From Bacillota bacterium (GTDB lineage Bacteria; Bacillota; Clostridia; Saccharofermentanales; Fastidiosipilaceae), in NCBI GenBank assembly GCA_023420715.1, contig JAEZVR010000063.1:1-11832 (forward strand): a stretch of DNA of 11,832 nucleotides. The letters run 5' to 3'. Under the pieces are notes generated by a model, which worked only from the letters and a program-made list of their open reading frames with translations, made no database searches and was not told where the DNA came from. Made by a program: the position numbers and the translations under genes. Shown here piece by piece: positions 7,906-11,832 of the stretch; positions within the stretch are counted from its first letter, which is position 1, and each line of letters opens with the position of its first letter.

Positions 7906-8844
7906 TTATAATTGGGTTGGATTTGCATTGCGGTTTGTATTCAACCAATGAAGAACGGCCATACGACACGCCACACCATTGGTCACTTGTTCGTCTACCA
8001 CCGAGGCTTCGCCATAGCGCAAATGGCTCGGCATCTCTTTACCATGGTTATATGGACCTGGATGCATAATAAAAGCATCAGCCTGTGCCTTGGCAAAAGC
8101 CGCATCAGTCAAACCATAATAACGGGCATACTCTCCAGCAGATGGAAAAAGCGCTTTTTGCATCCGTTCAAGCTGGAGTCTCAGCGTCATAATCACATCT
8201 GCACCTGTACAAGCGTCCAGCACAGTTTTATGTCTTACAGCACCCATGCAGGCAATGTCTTTCGGCACCATAGTGGATGGTCCTGCAACGCGCACATTTG
8301 CACCTAATTTTTTTAAGGCAATGATATTGGAACGCGCTACTCTGCTATGCGTGATATCACCCAAGATGGCCACTTCTAACCCCGAAAAACCACCCCTTTT
8401 TTCCTGAATCGTAAACAAATCAAGAAGACACTGGGTCGGATGCTCGTGCATACCATCTCCAGCATTGATGACAGAAGCGTTCACCTGTTTTGCCATCAAA
8501 TGAGCTGCGCCAGAACTCGGGTGACGCATAATGATGAAGTCTGTCGCCATGGCATCAATTGTCAAAGCCGTATCGTGCAAGGTTTCTCCCTTGTTGATGC
8601 TACTCCCGCTCACGCCGATATGACCCACAGAAGCGCCCATAAATTTTGCCGCCATTTCGAAAGACAGCCTGGTTCTTGTGCTGTTTTCATAAAAAAGTGT
8701 CACCACAGATTTACCTTGCAGGTGGGTCGTCTTTTTTTGACCCGAAACAAGTATCTTTTTCATGTCTTTTGCCATAGCGAGTATGGCCAGAATCGTTTTT
8801 GCAGACAGTTCTTCCATACCCAATAAATGCAGATGTTGTTGCAT
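7906..8844 (-). CDS. pyrB: Aspartate carbamoyltransferase catalytic subunit
   Basis: The 312-residue enzyme transfers the carbamoyl group to aspartate, the committed step to pyrimidines. The carbamoyl-phosphate loop STRTR is at 55-59 within YENSTRTRLSFE. RHPSSG (107-112), NAGDGMHEHPTQ (127-138), LGDITHSRVARSN and MHPGPYNHGKEM follow in the usual order, from the carbamoyl-phosphate domain to the aspartate domain. The aspartate carbamoyltransferase-type ending NHGKEM differs from the HCLP motif of ornithine carbamoyltransferases. No pyrI follows, so a simple unregulated trimer as in Bacillus is expected. The frame opens at 8889, but the ATG at 8844 has a perfect AAGGAGG site overlapping the pyrR stop and was chosen. 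The gap from pyrR is 10 bases. Confidence 0.97.
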   Translation of the reverse strand: MQQHLHLLGMEELSAKTILAILAMAKDMKKILVSGQKKTTHLQGKSVVTLFYENSTRTRLSFEMAAKFMGASVGHIGVSGSSINKGETLHDTALTIDAMATDFIIMRHPSSGAAHLMAKQVNASVINAGDGMHEHPTQCLLDLFTIQEKRGGFSGLEVAILGDITHSRVARSNIIALKKLGANVRVAGPSTMVPKDIACMGAVRHKTVLDACTGADVIMTLRLQLERMQKALFPSAGEYARYYGLTDAAFAKAQADAFIMHPGPYNHGKEMPSHLRYGEASVVDEQVTNGVACRMAVLHWLNTNRNANPTQL

Positions 8845-8854
8845 GGAAACCTCC

Positions 8855-9391
8855 TTAATCTTTATGCAACAAAACGGCTGTTTGATCATCTAACGGCTCA
8901 ATGGCCACTTCGATACGCTCTGATTTTGCAGTTGGCACGTTTTTCCCAACATAGTCCGGTCTAAACGGCAGTTCCCGATGCCCCCGATCGATCAGACAAG
9001 CCAATTGAATGGCCCTCGGGCGCCCCATATCAAAAAGGGCCTCGATGGCACAGCGTACCGTCCGACCCGTATAAATCACATCATCAACCAAGAGGATGTG
9101 TTGTTGATTGATATCTGTTTGAATATGTGTTGCATTGACTTGTGGGGCATGGTTTAACAAGCTGAGATCATCTCGATAAAATGTGATGTCTAGAAAGCCA
9201 AAAGTGACATGATGGCCACTGATTTGATGGATGGCTTCGACCAATTTTTGTCCAATCAACACCCCACGGCGCTGAATGCCAACAACCACAAGTGTCTTTA
9301 AATCTATTTGAGACTCAATCACTTGATGTGCCATGCGTTTAATGGCACGTTCTATCGCAATTTGATCAAAAAGTTGAATTACATTTCCCAT
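8855..9391 (-). CDS. pyrR: PyrR: pyr mRNA-binding attenuation protein / uracil phosphoribosyltransferase
   Basis: The 178-residue protein has a type I phosphoribosyltransferase fold. The PRPP loop ILLVDDVIYTGRT (99-111) is intact, including the Asp-Asp pair, and GIQRRGVLIG (38-47) and LDITFYRDDLS (67-77) match the family. In Bacillus, PyrR bound to UMP or UTP grips a loop in the pyr leader RNA and favours termination; it also has weak uracil phosphoribosyltransferase activity. A matching RNA target lies just upstream of its own gene (9507-9542), so autoregulation and control of all seven following genes is the natural reading. The ATG at 9391 is preceded by GAGG at 9398-9401, which is enclosed in a hairpin. 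PyrR length in Bacillus is similar, about 180 residues. First gene of the operon. Confidence 0.97.
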   Translation of the reverse strand: MGNVIQLFDQIAIERAIKRMAHQVIESQIDLKTLVVVGIQRRGVLIGQKLVEAIHQISGHHVTFGFLDITFYRDDLSLLNHAPQVNATHIQTDINQQHILLVDDVIYTGRTVRCAIEALFDMGRPRAIQLACLIDRGHRELPFRPDYVGKNVPTAKSERIEVAIEPLDDQTAVLLHKD

Positions 9392-9393
9392 AA

Positions 9394-9414
9394 GCGACCT
9401 CAGAAGAGAGGCGC
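9394..9414 (-). promoter_or_regulatory. Hairpin enclosing the pyrR Shine-Dalgarno sequence
   Basis: In the transcript, GCGCCTC (9414-9408) can pair with GAGG-U-CGC (9401-9394), with one bulged U and a six-base UCUUCU loop. The stem ends two bases before the pyrR ATG and holds the GAGG ribosome site in its 3' arm. The 5' arm region GCCTCTCT (9412-9405) is also the exact complement of AGAGAGGC (9524-9517) in the PyrR-binding loop, so two exclusive pairings are possible. The complementarity is direct from sequence; the regulatory role is inferred. Confidence 0.55.
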
Positions 9415-9420
9415 AGGCAT

Positions 9421-9441
9421 AAAAAAACCCGACGAATCGGG
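9421..9441 (-). terminator. Intrinsic terminator of the pyr attenuator
   Basis: CCCGA (9441-9437), a TTCG tetraloop, TCGGG (9432-9428) and seven T's form a compact rho-independent terminator 30 bases before the pyrR ATG. The stem is only five pairs but GC-rich, with a UUCG loop. Its 5' arm is shared with the antiterminator, as expected for an attenuator. Confidence 0.9.
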
Positions 9442-9511
9442 ATTACAGACAAAACAGGCAATGACTAAAAGTCATATTCGCCAAAATGATCGAAGATTTT
9501 GTGTGTAACCC
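9439..9511 (-). promoter_or_regulatory. Antiterminator of the pyr leader
   Basis: GGGTTAC (9511-9505) can pair with GTAATCCC (9446-9439), leaving one U bulged. This would consume the CCC of the terminator's 5' arm and the GGGTT that closes the PyrR-binding stem. The enclosed stretch folds into two local hairpins: CAAAAT/ATTTTG (9501-9496 with 9487-9482) and ATGACT-TTT-AGTCAT (9475-9461). The mutually exclusive layout is that of Bacillus pyr attenuators. The pairing was found by eye, without energy calculation. Confidence 0.7.
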
Positions 9512-9542
9512 TTGAAGCCTCTCTGGACTCAGTTAAAAGGTT
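9507..9542 (-). promoter_or_regulatory. PyrR-binding loop (anti-antiterminator)
   Basis: The transcript contains AGUCCAGAGAGGCU (9529-9516), which matches the conserved PyrR target, followed by UUCAAGGG. The upper stem is AGUC/GGCU with hexaloop CAGAGA (9525-9520). The lower stem is AACCUUU (9542-9536) with AAGGGUU (9513-9507), one pair being G-U, with an asymmetric internal bulge between the two stems. PyrR with a uridine nucleotide is expected to stabilise this fold, which blocks the antiterminator and lets the terminator form. It is the only copy visible in the operon; the gaps between genes are too short for others. Confidence 0.92.
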
Positions 9543-9547
9543 GACCA

Positions 9548-9567
9548 TGAACTTGCGCACAAGTTCA
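9548..9567 (-). promoter_or_regulatory. Hairpin at the 5' end of the pyr transcript
   Basis: TGAACTTG (9567-9560), loop TGCG, CAAGTTCA (9555-9548): a perfect 8-bp stem. It falls at or just after the predicted transcription start near 9565, so it would form the first structure of the RNA. It may protect the mRNA from 5' decay, or as DNA may be an operator. Neither role is shown. Confidence 0.5.
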
Positions 9568-9571
9568 ATTC

Positions 9572-9600
9572 ATCATACACTGCACCAAAAAAAATGTAAA
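9572..9600 (-). promoter_or_regulatory. Main promoter of the pyr operon (sigma70/SigA type)
   Basis: The -35 TTTACA (9600-9595) and -10 TATGAT (9577-9572) are separated by exactly 17 bases that include a run of eight T's. The start site would be near 9565, just ahead of the leader elements. It is 12 bases past the stop of the preceding gene on the same strand. Confidence 0.8.
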
Positions 9601-9612
9601 GTACTGCTGGTC

Positions 9613-10305
9613 TTAATCCGATATTGAGGCTTTGAGCCGATCAATCTCGTCTGGTTCGAGCATTCTCCAGGCACCCTCGGGCAAATGCCTCAGCTTAATG
9701 CCATTGATTTCAATACGCTTTAAATCGATAACCGTCAGACCAACCACCTCGCACATGCGGCGAATTTGGCGATTCATACCCTGGTTCAAAATGATTTCGA
9801 AGCGGTGATCCCCCAGCGATTTTACAGAACAAGGGTTGGTGCGCTTACCTAGAATTTCCACACCCCGTTCCAGCTGTTCAAGCTGATGTGTTTGGATGAA
9901 CTCCCGAACACGCACCCGATAAACCTTGCGATGCCGATCATCAGCCCGCATTAAACGATTCGCAAAATCCCCATCATTTGTCATAATGAGCAAACCGTGC
10001 GACGCTTTATCTAATCTCCCGATGGGATAAAGTCTTTCCGGATAGTCAATCACGTCACATAGATTGGGATGGACATTTGGCGCCAAGGTGCACTCCACAC
10101 CAATGGGCTTGTTTAAAAGCAGGTAAATTGAAGAATCGGAAAGTGAGACCTGTTGGTGATCCACCATCACCAAATCTGTCTGAGCCACACGATCCCCTAC
10201 CGTTGCCACCTGTCCGTTGATTGTGACACGACCTGCCTCAACCAAGCGATCTGCTTGACGTCGGGCACAATAGCCTGCAGCTGATAAAAATTTATTGATA
10301 CGCAT
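9613..10305 (-). CDS. rluF: Pseudouridine synthase, RsuA/RluF group (RluF-like)
   Basis: The 230-residue protein has an N-terminal S4 RNA-binding domain (about residues 1-48, with INKFLSAAGYCARRQADRLVEAG-like sequence) and a pseudouridine synthase domain. The catalytic motif GRLDKASHGLL (96-106) carries the essential Asp99. LLLNKPIGV (62-70) and LNQGMNRQIRRMCEVVG near residues 174-190 are the other family blocks. The pattern MTNDGDFANRLMRADDRHRKVYRV and GVEILGKRTNPC resembles E. coli RluF, which modifies U2604 (and U2605) of 23S rRNA near the peptidyl-transferase centre; the exact target here is not known. RluF in E. coli is longer at the C-terminus. The ATG at 10305 has only a weak GGAT upstream. 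No terminator is seen between this gene and the pyr promoter, so some transcripts may run on into the pyr leader. Confidence 0.88.
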   Translation of the reverse strand: MRINKFLSAAGYCARRQADRLVEAGRVTINGQVATVGDRVAQTDLVMVDHQQVSLSDSSIYLLLNKPIGVECTLAPNVHPNLCDVIDYPERLYPIGRLDKASHGLLIMTNDGDFANRLMRADDRHRKVYRVRVREFIQTHQLEQLERGVEILGKRTNPCSVKSLGDHRFEIILNQGMNRQIRRMCEVVGLTVIDLKRIEINGIKLRHLPEGAWRMLEPDEIDRLKASISD

Positions 10306-10404
10306 GAATCATCCAATCTCTTTGCAAAAAAGCAATATTTCATAAATGCTCGAGTTATCTTGTGCTATATTGAGCAAAAAGACGCCATCCAGAAAGAGGT
10401 TCTT
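10306..10404. promoter_or_regulatory. Divergent intergenic region, probable iolB promoter
   Basis: The 99 bases between the divergent rluF-like gene and iolB are AT-rich. On the plus strand, TGCTATATT (10363-10371 region, -10 TATATT at 10366-10371) looks like an extended -10 element, but no good -35 lies 17 bases upstream. No convincing promoter was found on the minus strand for the rluF-like gene. A small inverted repeat TTGC-A6-GCAA (10322-10335) is present; it is too short to call an operator. Confidence 0.35.
10393..10399 (+). promoter_or_regulatory. iolB ribosome binding site
   Basis: AAAGAGG lies five bases before the ATG at 10405. It selects this start over the in-frame ATG at 10360, which overlaps the probable promoter and lacks a ribosome site. 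Confidence 0.7.
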
Positions 10405-11220
10405 ATGCGTTTTCAATTTGCACCTACCTTTAAACCCGGCTGCACAACCCTATTGTCCGACAAAGCACATCCTGAGATCAATATGAATGTTACCGCCATC
10501 GTCTTAAAACAAGATGAAAGCTTTCATTCTGAAGACGACCAAGAACGTATTCTGGTCTTATGCCAGGGAACAGTAGCCGTGATGTTACAGCATCAAAAAA
10601 CCATTTTAACGCGGTCTGACGTCTTTTATGGAGAGCCTGCCTTGGTACATGTGCCACCCAAAGTTTCCTTTTCTGTAACCGGAATGGCTGCCTACACAGA
10701 ACTGATCATGATCGCAACAGATAATGCACGCGATTTCCAACCTCGCGTGATGCAGGCCTGCGATTGTCTCAATCCAAAGGAAATCCGCGCAGTCGGACAA
10801 ATGAACGATGCTGCTATTCGTGAAGCACGAACCTATTTAGATCGAAGCACCGTACCTGAAACCAATTTTTTTATTGGAGAGGTGGTGATGGCCCCTGGAA
10901 AATGGTCGAGTTTTCCACCGCATCATCATCCGGAAACAGAAATCTATTTCTATAAATTTTTGCCCGAAAATGGTTATGGCTATGCAGAAGTCGATGGTGA
11001 TGTTGAAATCGTGCGCCATCACAGTTTGCATGCCATGGTATCCAACGAATGTCATCCGCAGGTCACCACACCCGGTTATGCCGAATGGTATTTATGGTGC
11101 ATCCGCTTATCGGACCATGAAGCATTGAATACCCAATTTGATCCAGAACACAGCTGGCTGAATGACCCTGACGCTTGCATCTTTCCGAATTGCAAACCAC
11201 GTTCAGTTCAAAGCAATTAA
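10405..11220 (+). CDS. iolB: 5-deoxy-glucuronate isomerase
   Basis: The 271-residue protein is the length of Bacillus IolB. It isomerises 5-deoxy-D-glucuronate to 2-deoxy-5-keto-D-gluconate (DKG) in the cytoplasm, a middle step of myo-inositol catabolism. It belongs to the IolB/KduI bicupin family. The metal-site motif FPPHHHPETEIYFYKF starts at residue 170 (His173-175, Glu177 and nearby Glu), and HHSLHAMVSNECHPQ, TTPGYAEWYLW follow as in the family. The N-terminal half (PGCTTLLSDKAHPEINMN) is the poorer conserved cupin. The chosen start at 10405 has AAAGAGG upstream. The only possible pathway partner seen is the kinase gene converging from the opposite strand, so iolB is not in a visible iol operon. 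Its 3' end overlaps that gene by 18 bases. Control by inositol is likely but no operator was recognised. Confidence 0.92.
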   Translation: MRFQFAPTFKPGCTTLLSDKAHPEINMNVTAIVLKQDESFHSEDDQERILVLCQGTVAVMLQHQKTILTRSDVFYGEPALVHVPPKVSFSVTGMAAYTELIMIATDNARDFQPRVMQACDCLNPKEIRAVGQMNDAAIREARTYLDRSTVPETNFFIGEVVMAPGKWSSFPPHHHPETEIYFYKFLPENGYGYAEVDGDVEIVRHHSLHAMVSNECHPQVTTPGYAEWYLWCIRLSDHEALNTQFDPEHSWLNDPDACIFPNCKPRSVQSN

Positions 11221-11832
11221 CTCGAGCGGCTGATGACACATGAGCGAAGCTACTTTTTTGACATCTGGAATACTCGATTGACCGCCCATATGTTCACAGG
11301 ACAAAGCCGCAGTTGCCGATGCAAAGACAAGGGCATCTCGCCGGCTTTTTTCCTGAATCGATGCCACACAATAGGCACCGTGGAAAATATCGCCTGCACC
11401 TGTTGTATCCACCACATCCACTTTAAATGCCGGTAAATAGAAGCAACCCGATGGATCTGCACCAATCAACCCTTGCTCGCCAAAGGTAAAAACAACCAAG
11501 CCTTTGTTGAGTTTTTGCAATTTCAGACAACAGTCACCAATAAAAGCACGATGGTCCGATTGATCCAGACGAAGTGCAGCAAAATTTTTAACACCACGCT
11601 TTTGAGCGCAGTCACCAAACACGTCCCAAAACATCTGGGCTGAACCAATCCAATCATCAATGAGCGGACTGGCAGACCAAACATCTTCATTTGGTTTTAA
11701 ATGATCGGCATCCATGACCAACCGCATCCCCTGAGATTTAGCCCATGCCATCGCACGCAATTGGGGTGGTAAGATGTGAGAAACATAAAAAATTTTTGCC
11801 AATGGCAAAGCAGATAACCGAGATTCCACTTC
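11203..11832 (-). CDS. PfkB-family sugar kinase, C-terminal part (5' end outside window)
   Basis: About 209 codons are open to the right edge, with no stop and no reliable start; a GTG at 11829 sits mid-domain and is preceded in frame by GAA. The PfkB signature DTTGAGDIFHGAYC, with the catalytic Asp of GAGD, lies about 70 residues from the C-terminus. It is followed by FASATAALSCEHMGGQSSIPD, the usual nucleotide-binding end. GLVVFTFGEQGLIG is the preceding family block. Roughly 90-110 N-terminal residues, which would hold most of the substrate site, are missing. Next to iolB, a 5-dehydro-2-deoxygluconokinase (IolC) role is attractive, since IolC uses the IolB product, but other PfkB sugar kinases (ribokinase, fructokinase, 2-keto-3-deoxygluconate kinase, sulfofructose kinase) cannot be excluded. 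The gene is on the opposite strand, so they are not co-transcribed. Confidence 0.85.
   Translation of the reverse strand, partial: EVESRLSALPLAKIFYVSHILPPQLRAMAWAKSQGMRLVMDADHLKPNEDVWSASPLIDDWIGSAQMFWDVFGDCAQKRGVKNFAALRLDQSDHRAFIGDCCLKLQKLNKGLVVFTFGEQGLIGADPSGCFYLPAFKVDVVDTTGAGDIFHGAYCVASIQEKSRRDALVFASATAALSCEHMGGQSSIPDVKKVASLMCHQPLELIALN

Noticed and set aside
7889..7969. Longer starts for pyrC (7969 or 7906)
   Set aside because: The 7969 start overlaps coding sequence of pyrB and adds non-family residues. The 7906 start overlaps the pyrB stop and removes the AAAGGA site from the untranslated region; it remains a minor alternative.
9465..9548. 27-codon open frame in the leader on the minus strand, crossing the PyrR loop
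   Set aside because: It has an ATG at 9548 and a TAG at 9465 but no Shine-Dalgarno site, and its codons are not enriched for a pyrimidine-sensing pattern. Translation would unfold the PyrR-binding loop, which conflicts with the clear attenuator. A frame this short is expected by chance.
10322..10335. TTGC-A6-GCAA inverted repeat between the rluF-like gene and iolB
   Set aside because: Four-base arms in AT-rich DNA are expected by chance, and it does not match an operator I can name. It is not followed by a T-run, so it is not a terminator either.
10360..10404. Longer iolB start giving 15 extra N-terminal residues
   Set aside because: The extension overlaps the likely promoter -10 region, has no ribosome site, and makes the protein longer than the family. 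The ATG at 10405 has AAAGAGG at good spacing.
1..11832. Mobile elements, CRISPR arrays, tRNA or rRNA genes, direct repeats
   Set aside because: None was seen. Coding sequence fills nearly the whole window with conserved housekeeping genes, and the only long gap (9392-9612) is explained by the pyr leader.

Overview
The window is most likely chromosomal DNA from a member of the Bacillota (Clostridia or a related anaerobic class; genus not resolvable by eye). Evidence for this is a PyrR-controlled pyrimidine operon, the two-subunit NAD-linked dihydroorotate dehydrogenase (PyrD class 1B plus PyrK), an aspartate carbamoyltransferase with no PyrI partner, and strong GGAGG-type ribosome binding sites. 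There are no RNA genes, insertion sequences, phage genes or CRISPR arrays.

From 9600 down to 1, on the minus strand, lies an almost complete UMP biosynthesis operon: promoter, PyrR attenuation leader, then pyrR-pyrB-pyrC-pyrF-carB-pyrK-pyrD-pyrE-like. Gaps are 8 to 17 bases, apart from a 20-base pyrC/pyrF overlap. CarB makes carbamoyl phosphate, PyrB and PyrC make dihydroorotate, PyrD/PyrK oxidise it to orotate, the PyrE-like protein should add phosphoribose, and PyrF decarboxylates to UMP. The small carbamoyl-phosphate synthase subunit (carA) is absent, and the PyrE-like protein, cut by the left edge, is a divergent phosphoribosyltransferase. The order, with pyrF between pyrC and carB, differs from the Bacillus order.

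The 221-base leader (9392-9612) is the richest part. It reads as a sigma70-type promoter, a hairpin at the very 5' end of the RNA, a textbook PyrR-binding loop, a bulged antiterminator, a UUCG-loop intrinsic terminator, and finally a hairpin that hides the pyrR Shine-Dalgarno sequence. The 5' arm of that last hairpin is perfectly complementary over 8 nt to the PyrR-binding loop. This suggests a possible second, translational layer of PyrR autoregulation.

Upstream of the operon on the same strand is an RluF-type pseudouridine synthase (9613-10305). Diverging from it is iolB (10405-11220), for inositol catabolism. iolB converges, with an 18-base overlap, on the C-terminal part of a PfkB-family sugar kinase that runs off the right edge.
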